A DNA stretch of 34,496 bases, taken from Deltaproteobacteria bacterium (GTDB lineage Bacteria; Desulfobacterota; Desulfobulbia; Desulfobulbales; VMSU01). The notes beneath the pieces were generated by a model, which saw nothing but the letters and a program-made list of their open reading frames with translations, made no database searches and had not been told where the DNA came from. This document shows positions 24,777 through 32,813 of the stretch, piece by piece (position 1 is the stretch's first letter; each line of letters opens with the position of its first letter). The stretch lies in NCBI GenBank assembly GCA_021782655.1, contig JAJXUT010000021.1:1-34496 (forward strand), given 5' to 3'. A program made the translations under genes and the position numbers.

Positions 24777-25550
24777 ATGAAAAAAAAATCGTTCCTCCTT
24801 CTCCCCTGTTTCCTCCTGTTCCTGGTCAGTTGCGCTGGCCATGACTTAAAAAACGCTGTTCAGAAGGGAGAAAAAAAGCTCTCCGCCTCGCAACTGACCA
24901 ATCTGGTCAGCGGCAGCTCGCTTCGCATGAAGGGCTACGGTCAGGAGGCGACGGTGGAATTCACCCCTGACGGACACCTCTCGGGAACCAACAACCTCGA
25001 CGAGAAGGACAAGGGTGAGTGGCGGGTGGCGGGCGATTCAATCTGCCTGCGCTTTAAGAAGTGGCGGGAGGGTGACGTAATCTGCTACCGGGTGGCACGC
25101 AAGAACAACAACGACTACCAGATGTTCAACGAGAAGGGGATGATGGTCTATACCATGAGCGTGCTCAGTCCTGGCGGCGAGGTAGCCAGCGGCGGCGTCA
25201 TGAATAGTAGCCAAGAAACGGCAAGCGGCACTACTGAGGCGCGGCAGGCCGTGTCCCCTCCTGCCACGCCGGCGCCGGCAAGCCACTACGCGGTGGAGGA
25301 TGAGCAGTTCATCATCCGTCAGCACGCCCAGAACTGTCCCGGCTGCAACCTGGCCCATGCCCAGTTGGCGGGCCAGGTGCTGGTGGGCGCCAACCTGGAG
25401 GGCGCCAACCTGGCCGAGGCCAACCTGGAGGGCACCAACCTCCGCCGGGCCAACCTGCGAGGCGCCAACCTCTACCGGGCCAACCTGCGGCACGCCGATC
25501 TAGGCGGCGCCGATCTCACCGGTGCCAACCTGACCGAGGCCCTTCGCTAG
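24777..25550 (+). CDS. Lipoprotein with a beta-rich middle domain and C-terminal pentapeptide repeats
   Basis: A 257-residue envelope protein. The first 18 residues are a lipoprotein signal (KKK, then a hydrophobic core) with lipobox LVSC, lipidated at C19. A middle part (about 35-135) has short strands and Gly/Asp turns (VEFTPDGHLSG, GEWRVAGDSICLRFKKW, VICYRVAR), like small lipocalin-type domains of unknown role. A Ser/Pro/Ala linker follows (about 140-175). CPGCNL opens about 11 pentapeptide repeats of the A(N/D)L type, predicted to form a right-handed quadrilateral beta helix. I chose ATG at 24777, with AAGG upstream, because an earlier frame start at 24744 would bury the signal. It lies downstream of rlmN and is convergent with the next gene. 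Function unknown. Confidence 0.8.
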   Translation: MKKKSFLLLPCFLLFLVSCAGHDLKNAVQKGEKKLSASQLTNLVSGSSLRMKGYGQEATVEFTPDGHLSGTNNLDEKDKGEWRVAGDSICLRFKKWREGDVICYRVARKNNNDYQMFNEKGMMVYTMSVLSPGGEVASGGVMNSSQETASGTTEARQAVSPPATPAPASHYAVEDEQFIIRQHAQNCPGCNLAHAQLAGQVLVGANLEGANLAEANLEGTNLRRANLRGANLYRANLRHADLGGADLTGANLTEALR

Positions 25551-25601
25551 CAGTGATAGACAAAACACCACCCCAACAACCCCTTGCCGCCGATCTCTGA
25601 T

Positions 25602-26081
25602 TCATGGCCAGAGGTAGCCTTCCAGCCGCCGCCGCCAGCCGGCGACGGTCGCCCTGTCCGAGCTGCCCGGATAGAAACGTCCCGGGGAGAATAGTGGGTA
25701 GTTCTCGCCGCTGTGGAGTTTAAGGGTCAGGTAGTAGTAGGTGACGAAGTTTGAACGTTTGCCCAGGTAGCCCAGTTGCACCTCGGCCACCTCATCGAAG
25801 CGTATCTCCCTTAATTTCTTGCCTAAACAGTTTTCGTCCTCGACGCTGATGCGGCGAGCCGTGGGGTCGATGACGATATTCTGCCTGGTGCTGGCAAGCA
25901 GCATCCACCCACCTATCGCCACCAACAGCGCCCCCAGCATGAAACCGGCCCTGGCGTTGCCCCCCATGACGCCGGAACGATGGGCGGCGGTCATCAGGGC
26001 CAGGCCCAGTACCAGGCAGACCACCGACAATAAAACCTGCTTGCCAGGCGCGCTCTGAGAGTCCCAGGTCTCCATCTCCAT
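25602..26081 (-). CDS. Small two-helix membrane protein, possibly PH-like
   Basis: A 159-residue protein of unknown function. Two hydrophobic segments (about residues 15-35 and 48-65: VLLSVVCLVLGLALM and GFMLGALLVAIGGWMLLAS) precede a C-terminal soluble part of alternating strands (NIVIDPTARRISVE, REIRFDEVAEVQLGYLG, YYLTLKLHSGENYPLF) resembling bacterial PH-like domains. It follows lon by 22 bases and is probably read from the same transcript, suggesting a link to envelope or heat stress, though this is only context. Starts at ATG 26081 or 26075 are both possible; a TTG at 26096 would add five residues. No strong ribosome binding site. Confidence 0.65.
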   Translation of the reverse strand: MEMETWDSQSAPGKQVLLSVVCLVLGLALMTAAHRSGVMGGNARAGFMLGALLVAIGGWMLLASTRQNIVIDPTARRISVEDENCLGKKLREIRFDEVAEVQLGYLGKRSNFVTYYYLTLKLHSGENYPLFSPGRFYPGSSDRATVAGWRRRLEGYLWP

Positions 26082-26103
26082 AGGCCGGCGGCGCAAGCCC
26101 CCC

Positions 26104-28494
26104 CTATTGGTCGATAAACACCCGCCCCAGCACCTCGCCGATTTCCTGCACGAAGTGGAAGGTCATCCCCTTCTTGACCGGGGCCGGGATATCCAACAGG
26201 TCCTTTTCGTTGCGCAGGGGCAGAAACACCTCCCGGATGTCGGCCCGCACTGCGGCCAGCACCTTTTCCTTCACCCCCCCCACCGGCAGCACGTCGCCGC
26301 GCAGGGTGATCTCGCCGGTCATAGCCACATCCTTGCGCACCGCCTTGCCGGACAGGAGCGAGGTCAAGGCCACCACCATCGCCACCCCCGCCGAGGGCCC
26401 GTCCTTGGGGGTGCCGCCCTCGGGGACGTGGACGTGGATGTCCTCGCCCGCGAAACGCTCCTCGTCGATCCCCAGGCTGCTGGCGTGGGAGCGGATATAG
26501 GTCAGGGCGGCGGTGGCCGATTCCTTCATCACCTCGCCCAGGGTGCCGGTCAGGATCAAGCCCCCCTTGCCCTTCATCTTGGCGGCCTCGATGAACAGCA
26601 GCACCCCGCCCACCGGCGTCCAAGCCAGTCCGGTAGCCAGCCCCGGCCCCCAGTTGCGGGCTGCGGTCTCGGGTAGGAACTCGATGGGGCCCAGGTAGTT
26701 GACCACCGTCTTCTCGGTCACCACCAGGGGCCGCTTGATCGCCCCCGCTACCCGATCCCGGGCGATTCCCCGGCAGATGGCGCCCAGACGGCGCTCCAGG
26801 TTCCGCACCCCCGCCTCTCGGGTGTAGGAGCGGATAACCATACGGATGGCCGCGTCGCGGAAGGTCACCTGCTCAGCGGACAGGGCGTGGGCGGTGAGCT
26901 GTTTGCCGAGCAGGTGCCTTTTAGCGATCATCAGCTTCTCGTCCTCGGTGTAGCTGGACAATTCGATGACCTCCATCCGGTCGCGCAGGGGGCCAGGGAT
27001 GTTTTCGATGTAGTTGGCGGTGGTGATGAACATCACCTTGGACAGGTCGAAGGGGATCTCCAGGTAGTGGTCGGCGAAGGAAAAGTTCTGCTCCGGGTCG
27101 AGCACCTCGAGAAGGGCCGAGGAGGGATCGCCCCGGAAATCGTTGCCCAGCTTGTCGATCTCGTCCAGCATAAACAGCGGGTTGTTGGAGCCGGCCTTCT
27201 TTAAGCTCTGGATGATGCGACCCGGCAGCGAGCCGATGTAGGTGCGGCGATGCCCCCTAATCTCGGCCTCGTCCCGCACCCCGCCCAGGGAGATGCGGAC
27301 GAAGTTCTTGTTTAGGGTGCGGGCGATGGACTGGCCCAGCGAGGTCTTGCCCACCCCCGGCGGCCCCACGAAGCACAGGATCGGGCCGTGCATGTCCTTC
27401 TTCAGGGAACGGACGGCCAGGAACTCCAATATGCGCTTCTTGATCTTTTCCAGCCCGTAGTGGTCGTGGTCGAGGATCTCGCGGGCCCGGGCCAGGTCTA
27501 GCGAGTCGATGGTTGATTTTTTCCAGGGCAGGTCGAGGATCCACTCGATATAGGTGCGGGAAACCGTGTACTCCGGCGAGGAGGAGGGGATGCGGGATAG
27601 CCGGTCCATTTCCTTCTCCACCGTGGCCTTGGCCTCCTTGGGCAGGGCCGCCTTCTTGACCCTTTTGCGCAGGTCGTCCTGCTCGACGTTTTCGTCGCCC
27701 TCGCCCAACTCCTTGCGGATGGCCTTAATCTGCTGGCGCAGGAAGAACTCCCGTTGCTTTTTGTCGATGTCCTCCTTGATGCTCTTCTGGATCTCCTGGC
27801 TCACCTCTAAGGTATCGAGCTTCTTGCTCACCTCCAGGGTGACCTTCTTCAAAAGCTCCTTGATTTCGGTGAGTTCCAGAAACTTTTGCTCCTCCTCCAG
27901 GGGCAGGTTGAGCTGAGAGCCGGCCAGATAGGCCACGTGGAAGGGGTTGTGCAGGGACATGATGGTCATGGTCAGCTCCTCCGGCAATTGGGAGAGCTCG
28001 GCCATCTTCTTGAACTGGGCCCGCAGGTTGAGCACCAGGGCCTCCAACTCCTGCCCCTCCTCCATCCGCATGGGGATAGACTCCACCCGGCCGACGTGGT
28101 AAGGCGCCTCCTGAATGACCTCCGTCACCCGGATCTTGCGCACCGCGCTCATCAGCACCTGGTAGATCCCCTCCTTATCCTTCAGGATCTTGTGGATATA
28201 CCCCAGGGTGCCAATGGTGTAGAGGTGATCGGCGGGCACCGGCTCGCCCTTCTTGTCCTTCACCGGCCGATGGGAGACCATGGCCACCAGCCGTTCCTTG
28301 AGCAGGGCGTCGTCGATCAGGTCTTTTGATCCCTGATGGGAGACTTGCAGGGGAAATCCCATGCCGGGAAAGAAGACAAATCCCTGCAAGGGCAGGATCG
28401 ACAGCACCTCGGGCACGGTGAGTTTTTCGGGGTCGGCCCCAATCGGTTCCTTGGCACCGGGCGTCGCTTCTTGCTGCTCATCCAAAGAAGACAT
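26104..28494 (-). CDS. lon: ATP-dependent protease Lon
   Basis: A 796-residue cytoplasmic AAA+ protease that degrades misfolded and regulatory proteins. The N-terminal LON substrate-binding domain (LPLQGFVFFPGMGFPLQV from about residue 34) is followed by a coiled-coil linker, the AAA+ module with Walker A GPPGVGKTSLG (about 375), LFMLDEIDKLG as Walker B, and the C-terminal peptidase. The catalytic serine is S701 in PKDGPSAGVAM and the catalytic lysine lies in GGVKEK (about 744), with the spacing of E. coli Lon (S679, K722). Length is typical. AGAGGAAA gives a good ribosome binding site 12 bases after the hsp20 stop, so hsp20 and lon form a stress operon. Confidence 0.98.
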   Translation of the reverse strand: MSSLDEQQEATPGAKEPIGADPEKLTVPEVLSILPLQGFVFFPGMGFPLQVSHQGSKDLIDDALLKERLVAMVSHRPVKDKKGEPVPADHLYTIGTLGYIHKILKDKEGIYQVLMSAVRKIRVTEVIQEAPYHVGRVESIPMRMEEGQELEALVLNLRAQFKKMAELSQLPEELTMTIMSLHNPFHVAYLAGSQLNLPLEEEQKFLELTEIKELLKKVTLEVSKKLDTLEVSQEIQKSIKEDIDKKQREFFLRQQIKAIRKELGEGDENVEQDDLRKRVKKAALPKEAKATVEKEMDRLSRIPSSSPEYTVSRTYIEWILDLPWKKSTIDSLDLARAREILDHDHYGLEKIKKRILEFLAVRSLKKDMHGPILCFVGPPGVGKTSLGQSIARTLNKNFVRISLGGVRDEAEIRGHRRTYIGSLPGRIIQSLKKAGSNNPLFMLDEIDKLGNDFRGDPSSALLEVLDPEQNFSFADHYLEIPFDLSKVMFITTANYIENIPGPLRDRMEVIELSSYTEDEKLMIAKRHLLGKQLTAHALSAEQVTFRDAAIRMVIRSYTREAGVRNLERRLGAICRGIARDRVAGAIKRPLVVTEKTVVNYLGPIEFLPETAARNWGPGLATGLAWTPVGGVLLFIEAAKMKGKGGLILTGTLGEVMKESATAALTYIRSHASSLGIDEERFAGEDIHVHVPEGGTPKDGPSAGVAMVVALTSLLSGKAVRKDVAMTGEITLRGDVLPVGGVKEKVLAAVRADIREVFLPLRNEKDLLDIPAPVKKGMTFHFVQEIGEVLGRVFIDQ

Positions 28495-28506
28495 AAGCGG
28501 TTTCCT

Positions 28507-28896
28507 CTACTTGAAGTTAATCTCCACCGAGCCCTGGCGTCGGAAAATGGGCAGACGCACCACTAGAAAGCCGTTTTTGATCTCGGAACGGGTGTGATCC
28601 ACGTCGATGGGCAGGGGGAGCGGAATCCGGCAGGCGAACTGACCGTATTCGATCTCCAGCCGATGGACGTGCGTCACCCCGGTAATCTCGCACTTGCGCT
28701 CCCCGGTGATGGTCAGCATCTCGGCCTCGGCCATGAGCTTGATCCTTTCCGGGGCGATGCCGGCCACATCGACGAAGACAATAAGTTCAGCATCGGATTC
28801 GTAAATGTCAACCGGCGGCTGCCAAAGCGACGATGACGACCGCATGCGGGTGACGTTAAAGGTTCGCATTATCCGACCAAGCTGCCTATTTTGCAT
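28507..28896 (-). CDS. hsp20: Small heat shock protein, Hsp20/alpha-crystallin family
   Basis: A 129-residue holdase chaperone. The alpha-crystallin domain spans about residues 25-125: PPVDIYESDAELIVFVDVAG, the GERK strand, FACRIPLPLPIDVD and the hallmark IKNGFLVVRLP (a variant of the A-x-x-x-N-G-V-L motif). The N-terminus is short and the C-terminal extension is almost absent. I chose ATG at 28896, which has GGGGGTG upstream; ATG at 28869 is an alternative, and a TTG at 28950 would add 18 unlikely residues. It is followed 12 bases later by lon. A chaperone feeding Lon in one transcript fits protein quality control. Confidence 0.88.
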   Translation of the reverse strand: MQNRQLGRIMRTFNVTRMRSSSSLWQPPVDIYESDAELIVFVDVAGIAPERIKLMAEAEMLTITGERKCEITGVTHVHRLEIEYGQFACRIPLPLPIDVDHTRSEIKNGFLVVRLPIFRRQGSVEINFK

Positions 28897-28988
28897 GTCG
28901 CGCACCCCCAAGTGCAAGTGAGAGTCTGACCGACTCCTCCCCCTGGCCAACCGGGAGCTACGGGGACGGTCAACCCGATTTTACTTTT

Positions 28989-29017
28989 AATTTATTGGCT
29001 GTTCTGTTAGAAATCAA
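28989..29017 (-). promoter_or_regulatory. Putative sigma70 promoter of the hsp20-lon operon
   Basis: On the minus strand, TTGATT (29012-29017) and TAAATT (28989-28994) are exactly 17 bases apart. The leader to the hsp20 ATG would be about 85 bases. I looked for, and did not find, a sigma32-like site or a CIRCE palindrome, so heat control is not evident from sequence. Confidence 0.5.
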
Positions 29018-29294
29018 TGGTTTATTTTTACCATCGTCACCCTTGACGTCCGCCCCGCCTGAAAAATCACCCAGAGATCACCTGAACCGCCCCCTTCAAC
29101 TTCTCGGGCCACAGGCTGCTCGACCTGGCAAGCTACTAAACATTCGCTCAGGACAAGCTGCAAAAACACGACTCTTCCGGCGGAAAAAATCGAACTGGCC
29201 ATCCGGCGACTGCCGAAAATCCAGAATCCGGGGAAACAGATAATGGCAGGCGGAAGGCCGTGATCAACAACCCGATCAACAGGAGGAATAAGCG
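29018..29294 (+). other. Non-coding gap before rubrerythrin
   Basis: With the hsp20 leader this makes a 398-base gene-free region between divergent genes. I see no convincing plus-strand promoter, no PerR- or Fur-like palindrome and no stable long hairpin. The only clear signal is AGGAGGAAT at 29281-29289, the ribosome binding site of rubrerythrin. An open frame at 28995-29243 begins with TTG, lacks a ribosome binding site and has no recognisable sequence. Confidence 0.5.
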
Positions 29295-29789
29295 ATGAGC
29301 AAGACCGAAGAGAACCTGTGGGCCGCCTTTGCCGGTGAGTCGCAAGCCAACCGCAAGTATCTAGCCTTCGCCGCCCAGGCAGACAAGGAAGGCCTGACCC
29401 AGGCCGCCAGGCTGTTTAGGGCCGCGGCCGCCGCCGAGACCATCCACGCCCACGCCCATCTTAGGGCGTTGAAGGCGGTGGGCGACACCATGGCCAACCT
29501 CAAGGCGGCCCTGGCCGGCGAGACCGCCGAGTTCACTACCATGTATCCAGAAATGATCCGCACCGCCGAGGCCGAGGGCCACAAGGCGGCCCGCCAGTCC
29601 TTCACCTTCGCCAACGAGGTGGAGAAGACCCACGCCGCCCTGTACCAGAAGGCCATCGACAACCCCCAGGGCATGGAGCCCTGCGATTACTACCTCTGCA
29701 AGGTCTGCGGCCATACCCACGAGGGCCACGCCCCCGACAAGTGCCCGGTCTGTGGGGCCAACGCCAACGCCTTCTTCAAGGTGGATTGA
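29295..29789 (+). CDS. rbr: Rubrerythrin
   Basis: A 164-residue non-heme iron peroxidase that reduces hydrogen peroxide in anaerobes. The N-terminal four-helix diiron domain shows E15, the ExxH pair E48/H51, E76 and E79, and a second ExxH pair E110/H113. The C-terminal rubredoxin-like domain binds one iron through C135, C138, C150 and C153 (CKVCGH...CPVCGA). It is shorter than Desulfovibrio vulgaris rubrerythrin (about 190 residues) but complete in motifs. It is a single gene with a strong AGGAGG ribosome binding site. Electrons would come from a rubredoxin and an NADH oxidoreductase; the flavoprotein at 3429-4625 is one candidate partner by family, not by context. Confidence 0.96.
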   Translation: MSKTEENLWAAFAGESQANRKYLAFAAQADKEGLTQAARLFRAAAAAETIHAHAHLRALKAVGDTMANLKAALAGETAEFTTMYPEMIRTAEAEGHKAARQSFTFANEVEKTHAALYQKAIDNPQGMEPCDYYLCKVCGHTHEGHAPDKCPVCGANANAFFKVD

Positions 29790-29826
29790 TTAGGGCGACC
29801 AGAGGCGGCAATTCGCGTAATCCCTT

Positions 29827-29855
29827 TTGACTTTGACGGCCCATTGCTTTACATT
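29827..29855 (+). promoter_or_regulatory. Putative sigma70 promoter of pqiABC
   Basis: TTGACT (29827-29832) and TACATT (29850-29855) are separated by 17 bases in the 119-base gap between rubrerythrin and pqiA. The leader to ATG 29909 would be about 45 bases. No SoxS- or regulator-like site is recognised. Confidence 0.58.
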
Positions 29856-29908
29856 GGGGGGAGCTGAGATGTCCGCTCCGTTTCGCCTCCCGATCTCTTC
29901 CCCTCACC

Positions 29909-31132
29909 ATGTCCCGAATCATCGCCTGCCACGACTGCGACCTCATTCAGACCATGCCGCCCCTGGCCATGGGGATGGTCGCCCAGTGCCCGCGTTGCGG
30001 GGCAATCCTGCGCCGAACCCAATTCAACAGCATCAACCGCACCGTGGGCTGGTTGCTCGCCGGGGTGATCCTCTATGCCCTGGCGGTGAGCCTGCCCTTC
30101 CTGGCCATGCAGACCCAAGGGGTCTCCAACCAAATCTCCCTCACCACCGGCATCGTCACCCTCTACCGACAGGGGATGGGTGGCCTGGGACTGGTGGTGC
30201 TCCTGACCTGTCTGGTCGTTCCCCTGTTCTCCATGCTCGGTCTGCTTTACGTGCTCCTGCCGCTGCTTAAGGGTCTGCGTCCGCCCTGGGCGGCCCAGGT
30301 CTTCGCCCTAACCCAGCGGCTCAAACCCTGGGGGATGATGGAGGTCTATATGCTGGCCATCCTGATTTCCATGATCAAGCTGGCCAAGATGGCGAGCCTG
30401 GTGCCGGGTCCGGCCCTGTACTCCCTGATCGTCTTAATCTTCGTGCTCGCCGCCGCCCTGGTCAGCCTGGACAGCCACCTGATCTGGGAAAAACTTACCC
30501 CGCCCGGCCTGGTCGACCCGCCCGTCACCTCAGGCGCACCGCTGATTAGCTGTGCGGTCTGTCATCTGCTGCTACCGGCGGCAAACCGTCCTTGCTGCCC
30601 GCGTTGCGGCGTCCGGGTCAGCCCGCGCAAGCCCAACAGCCTGTCCCGCTGCTGGGCCCTGGTCTTATCCTCGGCCATTCTCTGGCTGCCGGCCAACCTG
30701 CTGCCGGTAACCATCACCCAGGCCCTGGGCAGTCCGCCGCATGCCGACACCATCATGAGTGGAGTGATCTACTTCTTTCAGACCGGCTCCTGGCATATTG
30801 CCCTAATTATCTTTATAGCCAGCCTACTGGTGCCGATTGCCAAGCTCATGATCCTGGTCTTTCTCCTCCTCTCCCTGCGCTTCGGCTGGCGTACCGGGGC
30901 CCGGGAACGCACCCGGCTTTACCGGCTCACCGAGATCGTCGGGCGCTGGTCGATGGTGGACGTTTACGTGGTCTCCATCCTGGTGGCCTTGGTACGGTTG
31001 GGGGTCTGGGCCAATATCAAGGCCGGGCCAGGCATCGCCTACTTCGCCGCCCTGGTGATTTTAACCATGTTCGCCGCCAGCAGCTTCGATCCACGTCTAA
31101 TCTGGGATCAAGAGAGGAAAAACAATGGATAA
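29909..31132 (+). CDS. pqiA: PqiA family inner-membrane protein
   Basis: A 407-residue polytopic membrane protein made of two related PqiA modules. Each module begins with a zinc-ribbon-like pair of CxxC motifs: CHDC and CPRC near residues 8-30, then CAVC and CPRC near 215-235. Each is followed by about four membrane helices and a W-x-M-x-(E/D)-V-Y motif (WGMMEVYMLAIL and WSMVDVYVVSIL). It is the inner-membrane partner of the MCE protein PqiB in phospholipid transport across the periplasm. Start ATG at 29909 follows a promoter; the stop overlaps pqiB by eight bases. Confidence 0.93.
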   Translation: MSRIIACHDCDLIQTMPPLAMGMVAQCPRCGAILRRTQFNSINRTVGWLLAGVILYALAVSLPFLAMQTQGVSNQISLTTGIVTLYRQGMGGLGLVVLLTCLVVPLFSMLGLLYVLLPLLKGLRPPWAAQVFALTQRLKPWGMMEVYMLAILISMIKLAKMASLVPGPALYSLIVLIFVLAAALVSLDSHLIWEKLTPPGLVDPPVTSGAPLISCAVCHLLLPAANRPCCPRCGVRVSPRKPNSLSRCWALVLSSAILWLPANLLPVTITQALGSPPHADTIMSGVIYFFQTGSWHIALIIFIASLLVPIAKLMILVFLLLSLRFGWRTGARERTRLYRLTEIVGRWSMVDVYVVSILVALVRLGVWANIKAGPGIAYFAALVILTMFAASSFDPRLIWDQERKNNG

Positions 31133-32813
31133 CCAGATTGGGGGTGGCGAGCCAGGGCTTGCCACCTCGCAGGTCCGGGTCAGCAAGGGATTGTCCCTGG
31201 TCTGGCTGGTACCGCTCACCGCCCTCGCCATCGCCGGTTGGCTGCTGTTTAAGACCTGGTCGGATCAGGGGGAACGAATCACCATCCACTTCAAGAAGGC
31301 GGCGGGGATCGAGGCTGGCAAGGCCAGGATCAAATACAAGGACGTGGAGATCGGCCAGGTGGAGTCCATCACCTTGAGCCAGGACATGCGAGAGGTGGTG
31401 ATCACCGCCCGTATGTCCAAGGTCGCCACCCCTTATCTCACCGAAAAGGCTAAATTTTGGATCGTACAGCCCAAAATCACCGCCAGCCGGGTCTCGGGGC
31501 TCGACACCCTGTTCTCCGGCACCTACATCGCCATGGACCCAGGACGGGGAGGCGAATCGCGGCGAGACTTCGTGGGTCTGGAGGAGGTGCCCCCGGTCAC
31601 CACCGACGCGCCGGGCAGATACTTTAACCTGAAGGCCGAGGGACTGGGCTCCCTGGACATCGACTCTCCAGTCTATTACCGGCAGATCAAGGTCGGCCAG
31701 GTGGTTGGCTACGGCTTCGACGCCAGCGGCCGGTCGGTCAACATCCGCATCTTCGTCAACTCCCCCCACGACCAGCAGGTAAACAACAACACCCGCTTCT
31801 GGAACGCCAGCGGCATCAACCTGAGCCTCGACGCCACCGGGGTCAAGCTGGCCACCGAGTCCCTGGCCTCCATCGTCAGCGGCGGCATCGCCTTCGACCT
31901 GCCGCCCCACGCCGCCCCCAGCGGCCAGGCAACCGAAAACCAGGTCTTCGACCTCTACCCCTCAAAAGACGCCATCAGCCAGGAAAATTACCACTACACC
32001 GATTCCTGGCTGCTTTACTTCGATCAGTCGGTGCGGGGGCTGACCGTAGGGGCGCCGGTGGAGTTCCGCGGGATCAGGATCGGGGTGGTGAGCAGCATCG
32101 ATCTGGAGTTCGAGAGCGCCGCTCTCAAGTTTCGCACCCCGGTGGTGGTGGCCATCGACCCGGAGCGTTTCTTCGGCAAGGATACCGACATTTCACACGG
32201 CAACGGACTAGTTTTGCTGAAAAAATTTGTCGGCCACGGTCTGCGGGCGGTGCTAAAGAGCGGCAACCTGCTCACCGGCCAGCTCTTGATTGACTTCGAT
32301 TTCTATCCCAAGGAACCGTCCGCCTCTCTGGCCGTCAAGGATTCCCTGCCCGTTATGCCCACCAAGCAGGCGGAGTTGCAGCAGATCACCGACACCTTGA
32401 ACTCCCTGCTCGGCAAGCTGGAGACCATCCCCTTCGCGCAACTGGGCCAAGACCTGCACCTGACCCTTAAGTCAGCCCGCCGGACCATGGACGAGCTACC
32501 GGTCAAGGAGATGAGCCAGGAGCTAGGCGACACCTTAAAGGAAGCCCGCATCAGCATGCGGGAGATCGACGCCCTATCCAGAAACTTAAACCGTCAGACC
32601 GCCCCGGCCCTCACCAAGGCCCTGGAACAGCTAACCCTTACCCTAAACGACCTAGAGGATTCCCTGGGCAGCGACTCGCCCACCAACTACCAACTACAGC
32701 AGACCCTACACGAGATGACCATGACCAGCCGTTCCCTGCGGGGACTGACCGATTACCTAGAACGCCACCCCGACTCCCTCATCTACGGCAAGGGCCAGGA
32801 GGCCTCGCCATGA
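31125..32813 (+). CDS. pqiB: PqiB, MCE-domain lipid transport protein
   Basis: A 562-residue periplasmic protein anchored by one N-terminal membrane helix (LVWLVPLTALAIAGWLLF, about residues 24-41). Three tandem MCE domains follow, recognised by repeats such as GIEAGKARIKYKDVEIGQVESI, LDIDSPVYYRQIKVGQVVGY and LTVGAPVEFRGIRIGVVSSI. After about residue 410 comes a long helical region (TLNSLLGKLETIPF..., LTLTLNDLEDSL), as in E. coli PqiB, where stacked hexameric rings and a helical needle form a tunnel bridging the envelope. AGAGGAAA precedes the ATG at 31125. It overlaps pqiA by eight bases and pqiC by four. Confidence 0.95.
   Translation: MDNQIGGGEPGLATSQVRVSKGLSLVWLVPLTALAIAGWLLFKTWSDQGERITIHFKKAAGIEAGKARIKYKDVEIGQVESITLSQDMREVVITARMSKVATPYLTEKAKFWIVQPKITASRVSGLDTLFSGTYIAMDPGRGGESRRDFVGLEEVPPVTTDAPGRYFNLKAEGLGSLDIDSPVYYRQIKVGQVVGYGFDASGRSVNIRIFVNSPHDQQVNNNTRFWNASGINLSLDATGVKLATESLASIVSGGIAFDLPPHAAPSGQATENQVFDLYPSKDAISQENYHYTDSWLLYFDQSVRGLTVGAPVEFRGIRIGVVSSIDLEFESAALKFRTPVVVAIDPERFFGKDTDISHGNGLVLLKKFVGHGLRAVLKSGNLLTGQLLIDFDFYPKEPSASLAVKDSLPVMPTKQAELQQITDTLNSLLGKLETIPFAQLGQDLHLTLKSARRTMDELPVKEMSQELGDTLKEARISMREIDALSRNLNRQTAPALTKALEQLTLTLNDLEDSLGSDSPTNYQLQQTLHEMTMTSRSLRGLTDYLERHPDSLIYGKGQEASP

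Noticed and set aside
25372-25545. Tandem GCCAACCTG-like repeats considered as a DNA repeat array
   Set aside because: They are in-frame 15-base units encoding pentapeptide repeats, explained by the protein fold.
28995-29243. 82-codon open frame in the gap before rubrerythrin
   Set aside because: TTG start, no Shine-Dalgarno sequence, low-complexity basic composition and no recognised similarity.
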